A DNA stretch of 64,000 bases from Streptomyces brevispora (GTDB lineage Bacteria; Actinomycetota; Actinomycetes; Streptomycetales; Streptomycetaceae), in NCBI RefSeq assembly GCF_007829885.1, contig NZ_VIWW01000001.1, positions 1,984,001-2,048,000 of the forward strand, in the 5' to 3' direction. Below the pieces are notes generated by a model. It had not been told where the DNA came from and made no database searches. It saw only the letters and a list, made by a program, of their open reading frames with translations. Position numbers and translations under genes: made by a program. This document shows positions 25,644 through 34,584 of the stretch, one piece after another (position 1 is the stretch's first letter; each line of letters begins with the position of its first letter).

Positions 25644-26536
25644 GACAGTGCCCTCCCCAGCGCGCGTCGGGCCAGCGCGGCGACGGTGCGCCGCAGGTGC
25701 AGTACCGCGGGGGGCAACGGTGGTGCCTCTCCCCCGTCGGCGGGCGGTGGCTCGTCCGGGATGCACGCCGCGGCGACGTACTCGCCGAAGGCGGCCAGCG
25801 CGTCGGGCGCCAGACCCCGTTCACCGTCCCAGTCGATCAGCGAGGCGATCCAGCGTTCGGCCTCCAGCGGCCGCAGCGGCATCGGCGCTATGGCGCCGAC
25901 CGCGCAGCGCACTCCGCGCCGGGCCGGGTCGAGGACGATCGCGACGGAGGCGGTGGCACGGCCGGGGCCGGTACGCCCGGTCGCCTTGAGGAACACCTGA
26001 GGGGCGTGCAGCAGCGGTACCCGGACGAAGCCGATGAGTTCGGCGGGCTCCAGCATCTCGCGGCCGGCCAGCAGGTGCGAGACCGGGATCTCGCGGCGGG
26101 CGCCACCGGGGCCCGCGATGACGAGTTCGGCCTCCAGCGCGGCGAGCACCGGCAGGGCGTCACCGGTCGGGGCGGCGGTGGCGATGTTGCCGCCGAGCGT
26201 TCCGGCGTTGCGGATCTGCGGCGGGCCCGCGGCGCGCGCGGACGCGGCCAGGGCGGGGATGAGGGCGGCGAAGTCCGGGCGCCCCATGCGGGCATGGGTG
26301 AGACCGGTGCCCAACAGGGCGTGGCCGTCCTGGTAGTGCCAGCCGCGGAGTTCGCTGATCCGGCCGAGGCCGACCAGCCCGGAGGGGCGCAGGAGCCCCG
26401 TGTTGACTGCCGACATCAGGTCCGTGCCGCCCGCCACGGGGACGGCGGCCGGCATGGCGCCGAGTGCCGCCACGGCCTCGTCCAGCGAGGCCGGCAGTGT
26501 GACGGACTGCGTCGCCTGCGGTGCTTGCGTGGTCAA
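25640..26536 (-). CDS. FAD-binding subunit of molybdenum hydroxylase
   Basis: A 298-residue flavoprotein carrying electrons from the iron-sulfur centres to the acceptor. FAD-binding motifs are visible: PVAGGTDLMSAVN near the front and PPQIRNAGTLGGNIATAAPT in the middle, then the CO_deh_flav_C-like C-terminus (GRATASVAIVLDPA). I choose the TTG at 26536 because GGAAGGGG precedes it and it starts at the conserved part; a longer frame adds a basic leader. First gene of the operon, coupled to the next by a GTGA overlap. Confidence 0.88.
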   Translation of the reverse strand: MTTQAPQATQSVTLPASLDEAVAALGAMPAAVPVAGGTDLMSAVNTGLLRPSGLVGLGRISELRGWHYQDGHALLGTGLTHARMGRPDFAALIPALAASARAAGPPQIRNAGTLGGNIATAAPTGDALPVLAALEAELVIAGPGGARREIPVSHLLAGREMLEPAELIGFVRVPLLHAPQVFLKATGRTGPGRATASVAIVLDPARRGVRCAVGAIAPMPLRPLEAERWIASLIDWDGERGLAPDALAAFGEYVAAACIPDEPPPADGGEAPPLPPAVLHLRRTVAALARRALGRALS

Positions 26537-26851
26537 CCCAGCTGCCCCTTCCCGGTGTCCCGGCTGTCCCGCCTGTTTCGCCGTACGGTACGTGCTCAAA
26601 GCCTGGACGTGGCAACTCTGGCACATCTTCGGACGGGCCCGACGCGAGGGTCCGCGAAGGGAGTATCCGTCCCTGACCAGGGGGATGATCCCGATTCGCA
26701 CCTCTTCGGCGCAGAGCGCGAATTGCCCCTATTCAGCGAGCTTGTACGACATATTCCGCTCGGCGGAGCGACGGGAGAGCAGGAGGACCGGGAAGGCGCC
26801 GCGCCGGAGGGCTCGGCAGGGAGCTCGGCAGGGAGCTCGGCAGGGAGCTCG
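26537..26851. other. Leader of the molybdenum hydroxylase operon
   Basis: The 315 bases upstream of the FAD-subunit gene have no supported gene. They should hold its promoter on the minus strand. At the left part (26811-26858) a 12-base repeat array and the hexosaminidase terminator intrude. I find no clear operator dyad. Confidence 0.5.
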
Positions 26852-26858
26852 GCAGGGA
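26811..26858. repeat. 12-base tandem repeat x4 after the hexosaminidase gene
   Basis: GCTCGGCAGGGA occurs four times without gaps (26811-26822, 26823-26834, 26835-26846, 26847-26858). The last copy merges into the left arm of the hexosaminidase terminator, so the repeats look like tandem copies of that arm. Confidence 0.9.
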
Positions 26859-26891
26859 GCGGTGCCCGCTGTCGCGGGAACCGCTCCCTGC
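26852..26891 (-). terminator. Hexosaminidase gene terminator
   Basis: Outer stem of 12 bp (26852-26863 with 26880-26891) and, beyond a G-A mismatch, an inner stem CCCGC/GCGGG with a four-base loop. It ends nine bases past the stop codon of the GH20 gene. Confidence 0.85.
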
Positions 26892-26899
26892 GCGCGGGC

Positions 26900-28543
26900 T
26901 CAGACGCGCGGAGGCGCTCCCTCGATCGGGCGTCCCAGGATGCCGGGCCGCTGCTGCCACGGCAGCGGACCGCCCGGCGGCCGGTACTCGACACCGAGCG
27001 CGTCGAGCCGCGCGTAGTGCGTGGCCATGCGCCGCTCGAAACCGGCGAAGTCCCGGTCCTCGGAGTCGGGCAGGGCCGACCACGCGACCTCGGCGAAGGC
27101 CGCGAGGCGCGGGAAGACCTGGTAGTCGACGCGGGCGCGGTTCTGCATCACCTCGGTCCAGACGTTGGCCTGGGTGCCGAGGATGTGACGGGCGGCCTCC
27201 TCGGAGAGGCCCGGCGGCACGGGTTCGAAGCGGTAGACGTCCTCCAGGGTGCGGACGTATCCGATCGGCATCGGCTCGTCGGGGCCGCCGTCCTGACGGT
27301 GGTCCAGGTAGACCTGCTGCTCCGGGCACATCACGACGTCGTGCCCGGCCTCGGCGGCAGCGACGCCGCCCGCGTAACCGCGCCACGAGGAGACGGCCGC
27401 GCCCTCGGCGAGGCCGCCCTCCAGGATCTCGTCCCAGCCTATGAGGCGGCGGCCGCGTGCGGTGAGCCAGCTGTCGAAGTGGCGGATGAACCAGGACTGC
27501 AGCTCGTCCTCGTCGGCCAGGCCGAGTTCCTTGATGCGGGCCTGGGCGGTCGGCGACTGCTTCCACTGGTCCTTGGGGCACTCGTCGCCGCCGACGTGGA
27601 TGAACGGCGAGGTGTCGGCCGGGAAGAGTTCGAGGAGCTCCTCGAAGACGCCCTCGAAGAAGCGCAGAACGCCGTCGGTGGGGGCCAGGACGTTCGGGGT
27701 GACGCCCCAGTCGTCCCACACGGACAGGGCGGCGGTGTCGACGACGTCGGTGTTGCCCAGCTCCGGGTAGGCGGTGATGGTCGCCTGCGAGTGACCCGGG
27801 ATGTCGATCTCGGGGACGACACGGATGTGCCGGGCGGCGGCGTAGGCCACGATCTCGCGGATGTCGTCCTGCGTGTAGTACCCGCCGTACGGGGTCTCGT
27901 CCCAGAGCTCGGAGGCCCGGTGGCCGTACTTCGTACGCGACCGCCAGGAACCCGTCTCGGTCAGGCGGGGGTAGCGCTTTATCTCGATGCGCCAGCCCTG
28001 GTCGTCGGTGAGGTGGAAGTGGAAGACGTTCAGCTTGTGCGCGGCGAGGAGGTCGAGGTAGCGCAGCACGTCGGTCTTGGGCATGAAGTGCCGCGACACG
28101 TCGAGCATCAGGCCCCGCCAGCCGAAGCGCGGGCGGTCCTCGACGGTGCAGCTCGGCACGGTCCAGACCCGGTCCGGGTTCACGGGCGCACACCGGTGGG
28201 CCTCCGGGCCGAGCAGCTGTCGCAGCGTCTGGACGCCCCAGTGGAGCCCCGCCGGGGCCGCGGCCCGCAGGGTGACGGCGTCGGCGTCCACGGCGAGCCG
28301 GTAGCCCTCGGGACCCAACTCGTCCGCCGTGCCGGGGTCGATCCGCAGCCGGATCGCCGGTCCGCGGTCGCCCCGTCCGGGTGCGAGCGGCAGCCCGGTC
28401 GCGGCGCCCACGGTGGCGCGCAGCAGTCGCGCCATGCCCTCGGTGCCGGACGGCGCGTCGACCACGGTGTCCTGATCCAGCACAAAGCCGGGCATGTCGG
28501 TGAAGTATTCGGCGCGCAGGGGCGCCGGGATCAGATTGACCAC
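26900..28543 (-). CDS. Family 20 beta-N-acetylhexosaminidase
   Basis: A 547-residue enzyme that releases terminal GlcNAc or GalNAc from chito-oligosaccharides or glycoproteins. Residues 1-130 are the GH20b-like front; the catalytic barrel follows with HFHLTDDQGWRIEIKRYP and the Asp-Glu pair in HVGGDECPKDQW (about residue 319), Asp polarising the acetamido group for substrate-assisted catalysis. No signal peptide is seen, so the enzyme should act in the cytoplasm on imported sugar. It is the last gene of a minus-strand operon (binding protein, two permeases, hydrolase), which fits import of short chitin fragments or related glycans. GTG 28543 is two bases past the permease stop. Confidence 0.95.
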   Translation of the reverse strand: MVNLIPAPLRAEYFTDMPGFVLDQDTVVDAPSGTEGMARLLRATVGAATGLPLAPGRGDRGPAIRLRIDPGTADELGPEGYRLAVDADAVTLRAAAPAGLHWGVQTLRQLLGPEAHRCAPVNPDRVWTVPSCTVEDRPRFGWRGLMLDVSRHFMPKTDVLRYLDLLAAHKLNVFHFHLTDDQGWRIEIKRYPRLTETGSWRSRTKYGHRASELWDETPYGGYYTQDDIREIVAYAAARHIRVVPEIDIPGHSQATITAYPELGNTDVVDTAALSVWDDWGVTPNVLAPTDGVLRFFEGVFEELLELFPADTSPFIHVGGDECPKDQWKQSPTAQARIKELGLADEDELQSWFIRHFDSWLTARGRRLIGWDEILEGGLAEGAAVSSWRGYAGGVAAAEAGHDVVMCPEQQVYLDHRQDGGPDEPMPIGYVRTLEDVYRFEPVPPGLSEEAARHILGTQANVWTEVMQNRARVDYQVFPRLAAFAEVAWSALPDSEDRDFAGFERRMATHYARLDALGVEYRPPGGPLPWQQRPGILGRPIEGAPPRV

Positions 28544-28544
28544 G

Positions 28545-29393
28545 TCAGTCCTTAACCGCTCCGCCCAGTCCCGAGACCAGGCGTCGCTGTACGAGTACGA
28601 AGAAGACCAGCACGGGCACGGTCATCACCGCCGAGGCTGCCATGACCCCTCCCCAGTCGTTTTCATCGGGTTTGAGAAAGACCAGCAGAGCCATCGGGAG
28701 CGTCGACTGGGAGGTGTCGCTGATGATGAAGGACTTCGCGAACAGGAAGTCGTTCCAGGTCGAGATGAACGAGAAGACGCTGGTCGCCACCAGCCCCGGG
28801 AAGACCAGCGGGAAGAGGATCTGCCACAGGAAGCGGGTGCGGCTCGCCCCGTCGATGTACGCCGCCTCCTCCAGCGCGTCCGGGACGGCCTTGACGAAGC
28901 CGCGCAGCATCCAGATCGCGAACGGCAGCGAGAAGGCGAGGTGCGGCAGGATCAGCGAACCGAGCGTGTTCAGCTGGCCGAAGTCCCGCATCAGGAAGAA
29001 CAGCGGGATCGTCAGCGCCTCGACCGGCACCATCTGCGCCACCAGGAACATGATCAGCAGTGTGGTGCGGAAACGGAATCGGAACCGGGTCACCGCCGTC
29101 GCCGCCAGGAAGGCGATCAGCGCGGAGACGATGACGACCGTGCCGGCGACGAGCAGGCTGTTGAGGAAGTAGCGCCCGAAGTCCTGCTGCTGGAAGACCC
29201 GGCGGAAGGAGTCCAGGGACGGCGACAGCGTCCACGGCCTGGGGTGCGTGGACTGGATCTCGCCGGCCGGTTTGAAGGCCGAGAGCACCATCCAGTACAG
29301 CGGGAAGGCCACGGCGGCGGCGATCAGCAGGGCCGCCGCCTCGGCGGCGAGCCGGCCGGGCCGGCGGACGCGCAACAGGGACGGCAGGCTCAC
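28545..29393 (-). CDS. Sugar ABC transporter permease (MalG type)
   Basis: A 282-residue membrane protein with six spans and the coupling loop VPDALEEAAYIDGASRTRFL. The GTG at 29393 has GGGGAGGAA before it and overlaps the stop of the other permease (GTGA); the longer frame running upstream is a shadow of that gene. It matches MalG/CUT1 permeases for di- and oligosaccharides. No ATPase gene is in the operon, so it would use a shared CUT1 ATPase such as MsiK encoded elsewhere, as is usual in Streptomyces. Confidence 0.93.
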   Translation of the reverse strand: MSLPSLLRVRRPGRLAAEAAALLIAAAVAFPLYWMVLSAFKPAGEIQSTHPRPWTLSPSLDSFRRVFQQQDFGRYFLNSLLVAGTVVIVSALIAFLAATAVTRFRFRFRTTLLIMFLVAQMVPVEALTIPLFFLMRDFGQLNTLGSLILPHLAFSLPFAIWMLRGFVKAVPDALEEAAYIDGASRTRFLWQILFPLVFPGLVATSVFSFISTWNDFLFAKSFIISDTSQSTLPMALLVFLKPDENDWGGVMAASAVMTVPVLVFFVLVQRRLVSGLGGAVKD

Positions 29394-30364
29394 AGTTCCT
29401 CCCCCTGGCGCCTCACCAGGCGCAGATAGACCAGCGTGACCGCCAGCAGGATCACCAGCATCACGACGCCGATCGCCGAGCCGAGGCTGTACTGCGAGGA
29501 CGCGAACGCCTTCTGGTACGCGTACACGTTGAGCACCAGGTTCTGGCCGGCGATGCCGCCGCCGTTGGTCATGACGTAGATCTGGGTGAAGACCTTGAAG
29601 TCCCAGATGATCGACTGGATGGTGACGACGATCAGGATCGGCCGCAGCATCGGTGCCGTGACCGACCGCCAGATCCGCCACTGCGAGGCGCCGTCCAGCG
29701 CCGCCGCCTCCAGCACCTCGGTGGGGATCGCCCGGATGCCCGCGTACACGGTCACCATCACGAACGGGAACGAGCACCAAAGGACTTCGAGGAGCACCAG
29801 CGCGAAGGCGCTGTAGCGCCCGTACGTCCAGGAGTGGTCGCCGAGCCCCAGTACCCGGTTGACCGGCCCGAAGTCGGCATCGAAGAGGAAGACCCAGACG
29901 GTCGAGCCGGTGATCGCCGGGGTCGCCCAGGCGCCGAGCGCGGCCATCATCAGCGCGAGCCGCGGCACGGCCCGTACCCGGGTCAGCAGGACGGCCAGTG
30001 CGCAGCCGACCAGCAGGGTGGCCAGCACACAGACCGCCGCGAAGACCACGGTGGCCAGCAGCACCTGCCAGAACTGGCTGTCGCGGAAGAGCGTCGCGTA
30101 GTTGCCGAAACCCTGGAAGGTGGTCGGCTCGCCGCCGCTCACCTGGGCCTGGGTGTACTCCAGGAAGGAGATCAGGCCGAGTTGGTAGATCGGGTAGACC
30201 AGCAGCCCGCCGAGGAGGACGAGCGCGGGCAGGAGGTAGAGCCAGGGGGTCCAGCCGGACCGCCGGACGGGCGAGGCCGGGTGGCGGCTCCGGAGCGGGC
30301 GGGGGGAGGGTCCGCCCGCTCCGGACGTGCCGGGCGCCTTGTACGCCGTGCTGTTCGCCGTCAT
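29390..30364 (-). CDS. Sugar ABC transporter permease (MalF type)
   Basis: A 324-residue membrane protein. About 35 residues of Pro/Arg-rich cytoplasmic tail precede six spans (LYLLPALVLLGGLLVYPIYQ is the first). The coupling loop is PTEVLEAAALDGASQWRIWR. It pairs with the MalG-type permease of the next gene, overlapping it by four bases, and follows the binding lipoprotein by two bases. Confidence 0.93.
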   Translation of the reverse strand: MTANSTAYKAPGTSGAGGPSPRPLRSRHPASPVRRSGWTPWLYLLPALVLLGGLLVYPIYQLGLISFLEYTQAQVSGGEPTTFQGFGNYATLFRDSQFWQVLLATVVFAAVCVLATLLVGCALAVLLTRVRAVPRLALMMAALGAWATPAITGSTVWVFLFDADFGPVNRVLGLGDHSWTYGRYSAFALVLLEVLWCSFPFVMVTVYAGIRAIPTEVLEAAALDGASQWRIWRSVTAPMLRPILIVVTIQSIIWDFKVFTQIYVMTNGGGIAGQNLVLNVYAYQKAFASSQYSLGSAIGVVMLVILLAVTLVYLRLVRRQGEEL

Positions 30365-30366
30365 CG

Positions 30367-31671
30367 TCAGCCCACGTCGGCGAACGCGGCGTCCATCTTC
30401 TTCGCGGCGTCGTCCGAGGCGTCGGCCACGTTCTTACGGCCGCTGACGATCTCCTGGAACATCGTCGGCAGGATCAGCGAGGAGTCGATCTGGCCCCAGG
30501 CAGGCGAGGCGGGGACGAACTTGGCGCCCGCGCCGAGTGTCCTGACGAACGGTTCGACGAACGGCTCCCGCTTCGCGGCCGCGGCCCGCACATCGGTGTA
30601 CGTCGGCAGGAAGCCCATCGCGTCGAACATCTTCGCCTGGGTCCGCTTGCCGGTCAGGGACTTCATCAGGTCGACGGCGAGGGTGCGGTGCCCGCTGCTC
30701 TTCAGCACGCCGATGTTGTTGCCGCCCGCGAACGCCGGGGCGACGGAGTTCGCGGCCACGCCCGGGAGCGGTACGACCGCGTACCTGCCCTTCACCGTGC
30801 CGGCCTCGACGGCCGCGTGGCTGAAGTCGCCGCCGATGGCCATGGCGGCCTTTCCGGAGGCGAAGGCGGTGACGGTCGCGTTGCCGCCCATGGCGGCGCA
30901 CTTGGCGGCCGGGCAGTTGTCGTCGCCGAAGAGCGAGGTGTAGGCGGCGATGCCCTTGCGGGCCTTCTCGCTGTTGATGGCCGCCCGGTACGAACCGCCG
31001 CCGGCGTCGGCCAGTTCGCCGCCGTTGGCCCAGATGAACGGCATCGCGCCGTAGGTGTACGCGCCGCCCACCGCGAGTCCGTACAGGCCGGGCTTCTCGC
31101 GGTGGATCTTCTTCGCGGTGGAGATCAGTTCCGCCTGGGACTTGGGCGCCGCGATGCCCAGGTCCGCGAAGATGTCGGTGCGGTAGTACAGCGCCCTGAC
31201 GCCGACGAAGAGCGGGGCCCCGTAGATCCTGCCGTCGACCGTCACGGACTGCTTGGCGGTCGGGTCGGTGTCCTTGGCGTCCGCCCAGGCGCCGAACTCG
31301 GCGCTGACATCGGCCAGTCCGCGGTCCTTCACGTAGCCGGCGGTGTCCGTGTTGCCGTACTCGATCAGGTCGGGGGCGCTCCTGGGGTCGTTGAACGCGG
31401 CCTTGACGCGCTGGGCGCGGGTCTCGACGGGGATGTACTCGATCTCGACCTTCGTGCCCTTGTGGGCCTTCCCGAAGTCCGCGACAGCGGCGTCGACGAC
31501 CTTCTCCTTGGGCTTGTTGCCCACCTCCTGGAACAGCCAGACGCGCAGTGTGCCGGTCTTCTCGTCCCCCTTGGCGCCGGTGTCGGAGGTCTGTGGCGCG
31601 CAGGCGGTGGCGGTGAGACCCGCCAGCACAAGCGCCGCAGCCGGGGCGGCAATTCGGGCAGAAAGCTTCAT
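30367..31671 (-). CDS. Sugar-binding lipoprotein
   Basis: A 434-residue extracellular binding protein of the SBP_bac_1 family. Signal peptide with lipobox LTATAC, lipidated Cys at about residue 24. The mature part has the family start LRVWLFQEVG, the segment SAPDLIEYGNTD, AAMAIGGDF and the end DDAAKKMDAAFADVG. First gene of the importer operon. Context with a GH20 enzyme suggests GlcNAc-containing oligosaccharides, by inference. Two dyads upstream mark probable repressor sites. Confidence 0.93.
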   Translation of the reverse strand: MKLSARIAAPAAALVLAGLTATACAPQTSDTGAKGDEKTGTLRVWLFQEVGNKPKEKVVDAAVADFGKAHKGTKVEIEYIPVETRAQRVKAAFNDPRSAPDLIEYGNTDTAGYVKDRGLADVSAEFGAWADAKDTDPTAKQSVTVDGRIYGAPLFVGVRALYYRTDIFADLGIAAPKSQAELISTAKKIHREKPGLYGLAVGGAYTYGAMPFIWANGGELADAGGGSYRAAINSEKARKGIAAYTSLFGDDNCPAAKCAAMGGNATVTAFASGKAAMAIGGDFSHAAVEAGTVKGRYAVVPLPGVAANSVAPAFAGGNNIGVLKSSGHRTLAVDLMKSLTGKRTQAKMFDAMGFLPTYTDVRAAAAKREPFVEPFVRTLGAGAKFVPASPAWGQIDSSLILPTMFQEIVSGRKNVADASDDAAKKMDAAFADVG

Positions 31672-31690
31672 CCGGGACCCCTACCGGTAG

Positions 31691-31735
31691 GCGTTGCAAC
31701 ATACGCAACGCGCGTTTCGTTCTGCACAACTTGCA
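31691..31735. promoter_or_regulatory. Two operator-like dyads upstream of the sugar importer
   Basis: GCGTTGC (31691-31697) and GCAACGC (31705-31711) form a 7-bp-arm inverted repeat with a seven-base spacer; 11 bases further lies TGCACAACTTGCA (31723-31735). Both contain a TTGC/GCAA core seen in LacI-type operators. They sit 20-64 bases upstream of the lipoprotein start. No local LacI gene is seen. Confidence 0.55.
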
Positions 31736-31832
31736 GGAGGGTAGGTCCAGACGAAGTCGCCGACAAGTGGTCTCAACCACTCTGTGACCCCCGGACGCAG
31801 CCCGTGCAACGCCGGACGGGCCCGAACGACGA

Positions 31833-31872
31833 AGAACCCCCGGGGCACGCTGTCGCGTGCCCCGGGGGTTCT
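31833..31872. terminator. Terminator after the DUF3039 gene
   Basis: A perfect 18-bp stem (31833-31850 with 31855-31872) around a TGTC loop, 31 bases past the stop of the minus-strand DUF3039 gene. It also isolates the sugar operon promoter. Confidence 0.9.
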
Positions 31873-31902
31873 CCCGGACGGGTCGGTTCTACCGCTCGCG
31901 GA

Positions 31903-32196
31903 CTACTTCTTGTCCTTGCCGCCCTTGCCCTTGTCCTTGTCGCCACCGGCACCCATGGACTCGTAGATCTCCTTGCACATGGGACACACCGGGTACTTCT
32001 TGGGATCGCGGCCCGGTACCCAGACCTTGCCGCACAGCGCGACCACGGGGGTGCCCTCCAGGGCACTCGCCATGATCTTGTCCTTCTGGACGTAATGCGC
32101 GTAGCGCTCGTGGTCGCCGTCGCCGTTCGACACCTGTGGCGTCGGCTCCACGAGGGTTCCCGTACCTGCCCCGCGCTCGGGCTCAAGAGTGCTCAT
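31903..32196 (-). CDS. DUF3039 family small zinc-ribbon-like protein
   Basis: A 97-residue protein with the DUF3039 core: HYVQKDKIMASALEGTPVVA, CGKVWVPGRD and PVCPMCKEIYESM, so three Cys that could bind one metal, and a Lys/Gly/Asp-rich tail. Function unknown, conserved in actinomycetes. The ATG at 32196 gives the family N-terminus; a TTG three codons upstream is in frame. No Shine-Dalgarno is evident for either. The neighbour upstream, YqgE/AlgH, has the same orientation but its stop is 30 bases away. Confidence 0.9.
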   Translation of the reverse strand: MSTLEPERGAGTGTLVEPTPQVSNGDGDHERYAHYVQKDKIMASALEGTPVVALCGKVWVPGRDPKKYPVCPMCKEIYESMGAGGDKDKGKGGKDKK

Positions 32197-32226
32197 AAAT
32201 GCCAAGCGTACTGAAGGTCCGCGACA

Positions 32227-32787
32227 TCAGTTCAGCGAAGGGTCGTCCGGATAGGTGGCGATCATGGCCAGTTCGCTGCGCTGACGGCGCAGGACCGCCC
32301 TCCAGAGGCTCTCCGGGCGCGGTGACGAGACGTCCCCCGGCTCCGACTCGACGACGTACCAGGCGCCCTCGGAGAGTTCCGTCTCCAGCTGTCCGGGCCC
32401 CCAGCCGGCGTATCCGGCGAAGATCCGCAGCGAGCCGAGGGCCGCGGCCAGCAGCTCGGGGGGCGCCTCCAGGTCCACCAGGCCGATCGCCCCGTACACC
32501 CGGCGCCAGCCGAGCGGGCCCTCGTCCCCCGGGATCACCGCCACGCCGAGCGCCGAGTCGAGGGAGACCGGGCCGCCCTGGAAGACGACTTCGGGCTCAC
32601 CGGTCAGACCGGCCCAGGACGCGAGGATGTCACCGACGCCGACCGGGGTCGGGCGGTTCAGGACCACGCCGAGCGAGCCCTCCTCGTCGTGGTCGAGGAG
32701 CAGCACCACCGCGCGGTCGAAATTCGGGTCCGCCAGGGCGGGTGCGGCCACGAGCAGCCGCCCTGTGAGCGAGGACACCTCGGTCAT
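32227..32787 (-). CDS. YqgE/AlgH family protein
   Basis: A 186-residue protein of the UPF0301 fold (GRLLVAAPALADPNFDRAVV, LLLDHDEEGSLGVVLNRP, VFQGGPVSLDSAL, IFAGYAGWGPGQLETELSEG). Biochemical role not established for the family. The start is ATG 32787 (MTEVSS); a longer frame upstream has no coding character. It is divergent from murA across 274 bases. Confidence 0.93.
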   Translation of the reverse strand: MTEVSSLTGRLLVAAPALADPNFDRAVVLLLDHDEEGSLGVVLNRPTPVGVGDILASWAGLTGEPEVVFQGGPVSLDSALGVAVIPGDEGPLGWRRVYGAIGLVDLEAPPELLAAALGSLRIFAGYAGWGPGQLETELSEGAWYVVESEPGDVSSPRPESLWRAVLRRQRSELAMIATYPDDPSLN

Positions 32788-33061
32788 GGGAGAAATGATC
32801 CCGCATCTTCGGCTTTCGCGGGGGCCAAGTGCCCCGGACGTCGCCCTGGGTGCCCGAGCGCAGCTCAGGGCGCACGGGTGCACAAGGAGCGCACAGCCGG
32901 CCAGCCATCCGGACCGTAACCCTCCGCAAGATCCAGGATGCGGAGCGTGTCGCGGCGGATTCATGACGTTCGTACACCCGCCGCCTTCTTACGGATGCGG
33001 GGTGCGCGGCCATTACTCTTTCGATTGGCCCCCTGCCCGACCACTCCGGAACGCGAGATTC

Positions 33062-34402
33062 ATGACCGGCACAGACGATGTCCTGCTTGTCCACGGCGGA
33101 ACCCCGCTGGAGGGCGAGATCCGCGTCCGAGGCGCCAAGAACCTGGTGCCGAAGGCAATGGTCGCCGCGCTGCTCGGCAGCGGGCCCAGCCGACTGCGCA
33201 ACGTGCCCGACATCCGCGATGTGCGGGTCGTCCGCGGGCTCCTCCAGCTGCACGGTGTGACGGTCCGCCCGGGCGACGAACCGGGCGAGCTGATCCTCGA
33301 CCCCACGCACGTCGAGAGCGCGAACGTCGCCGACATCGACGCCCACGCGGGCTCGTCGCGCATCCCGATCCTCTTCTGCGGCCCGCTGCTGCACCGGCTG
33401 GGCCACGCGTTCATCCCGGGGCTCGGCGGCTGCGACATCGGCGGCCGGCCGATCGACTTCCACTTCGACGTGCTGCGCCAGTTCGGCGCGACGATCGAGA
33501 AGCGGGCGGACGGCCAGTACCTGGAGGCCCCGCAGCGGCTGCGCGGCACCAAGATCCGGCTGCCGTACCCGTCGGTGGGCTCCACCGAGCAGGTGCTGCT
33601 GACGGCGGTGCTCGCCGAGGGTGTCACCGAACTGTCCAACGCGGCCGTGGAGCCGGAGATCGAGGACCTCATCTGCGTACTGCAGAAGATGGGCGCGATC
33701 ATCTCCATGGACACCGACCGGACCATCCGGATCACCGGTGTCGACCGTCTCGACGGCTATACCCACAAGGCCCTCCCGGACCGCCTGGAGGCCGCCTCCT
33801 GGGCGTCCGCGGCGCTGGCGACCGAGGGCAACATCTACGTCCACGGGGCGCAGCAGCGCTCGATGATGACGTTCCTGAACACGTTCCGCCGGGTCGGCGG
33901 CGCCTTCGAGATCGACGACGAGGGCATCCGCTTCTGGCATCCGGGCGGCGCGCTGAACGCCATCGCGCTGGAGACGGACGTGCACCCCGGTTTCCAGACC
34001 GACTGGCAGCAGCCGCTGGTCGTGGCGCTGACACAGGCCGCGGGTCTGTCGATCGTCCACGAGACGGTGTACGAGTCCCGGCTCGGGTTCACCTCGGCGC
34101 TCAACCAGATGGGTGCTCACATCCAGCTGTACCGCGAGTGCCTGGGGGGCTCCGACTGCCGCTTCGGCCAGCGCAACTTCCTGCACTCCGCGGTCGTCTC
34201 CGGGCCGACGAAGCTGCAGGGCGCGGATCTGGTCATCCCGGACCTGCGCGGCGGTTTCTCGTACCTGATCGCCGCTCTGGCGGCGCAGGGGACGTCCCGG
34301 GTGCACGGGATCGACCTGATCAACCGCGGCTACGAGAACTTCATGGACAAGCTGGAGAAGCTCGGCGCGAAGGTGGAGCTGCCGGGCGGTTCGCTCGTCT
34401 GA
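33062..34402 (+). CDS. murA: UDP-N-acetylglucosamine 1-carboxyvinyltransferase
   Basis: The 446-residue enzyme transfers enolpyruvate from PEP to UDP-GlcNAc, the first committed step of peptidoglycan synthesis. It has the EPT double-domain fold: GEIRVRGAKNLVPKAMVAAL near the front with the Lys of the substrate site, and the Cys-containing loop LGGCDIGGRPIDF (Cys near residue 123), the residue attacked by fosfomycin. The ATG at 33062 is preferred to earlier in-frame codons because the family N-terminus starts there. Two terminators follow and separate it from the convergent HU gene. Confidence 0.96.
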   Translation: MTGTDDVLLVHGGTPLEGEIRVRGAKNLVPKAMVAALLGSGPSRLRNVPDIRDVRVVRGLLQLHGVTVRPGDEPGELILDPTHVESANVADIDAHAGSSRIPILFCGPLLHRLGHAFIPGLGGCDIGGRPIDFHFDVLRQFGATIEKRADGQYLEAPQRLRGTKIRLPYPSVGSTEQVLLTAVLAEGVTELSNAAVEPEIEDLICVLQKMGAIISMDTDRTIRITGVDRLDGYTHKALPDRLEAASWASAALATEGNIYVHGAQQRSMMTFLNTFRRVGGAFEIDDEGIRFWHPGGALNAIALETDVHPGFQTDWQQPLVVALTQAAGLSIVHETVYESRLGFTSALNQMGAHIQLYRECLGGSDCRFGQRNFLHSAVVSGPTKLQGADLVIPDLRGGFSYLIAALAAQGTSRVHGIDLINRGYENFMDKLEKLGAKVELPGGSLV

Positions 34403-34489
34403 CGCGCACGCGCCGACGGCCGGCGGGGGTTCGGGGCGCTGCCCCGGGCCCCCGCTCCGCTGTTCAGGGGGCGGTGGCCGGCCACAAAA

Positions 34490-34524
34490 GGGCCGCAGAG
34501 GCCCACAACGGCGTTCTGCGGCCC
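34490..34524 (+). terminator. murA terminator
   Basis: GGGCCGCAGA (34490-34499) pairs with TCTGCGGCCC (34515-34524), a 10-bp stem, 88 bases past the murA stop. A CACAAAA run lies just before it, which would give a U-rich tail in the opposite direction too. Confidence 0.7.
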
Positions 34525-34531
34525 GTACGCC

Positions 34532-34567
34532 GAAGGACGGCCACCCTGGTCGGGGTGACCGCCCTTC
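34532..34567 (-). terminator. HU gene terminator
   Basis: GAAGG...CACC on the left (34532-34545) pairs with GGTG...CCTTC on the right (34554-34567): 12 pairs with two mismatches around an eight-base loop, 18 bases past the HU gene stop on the minus strand. Confidence 0.65.
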
Positions 34568-34584
34568 GTCGTGCCCAGGGGGTG

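Noticed and set aside
26811..26858. Ser/Gly repeat peptide in frames through the 12-base repeats
   Set aside because: The repeat is non-coding; frames through it have no start with a ribosome site and lie next to a terminator.
24027..28555. Very long plus-strand frames over the molybdenum hydroxylase and hexosaminidase genes
   Set aside because: These are mirror frames caused by GC-rich third positions; the minus-strand genes show complete motif sets and coupled overlaps.
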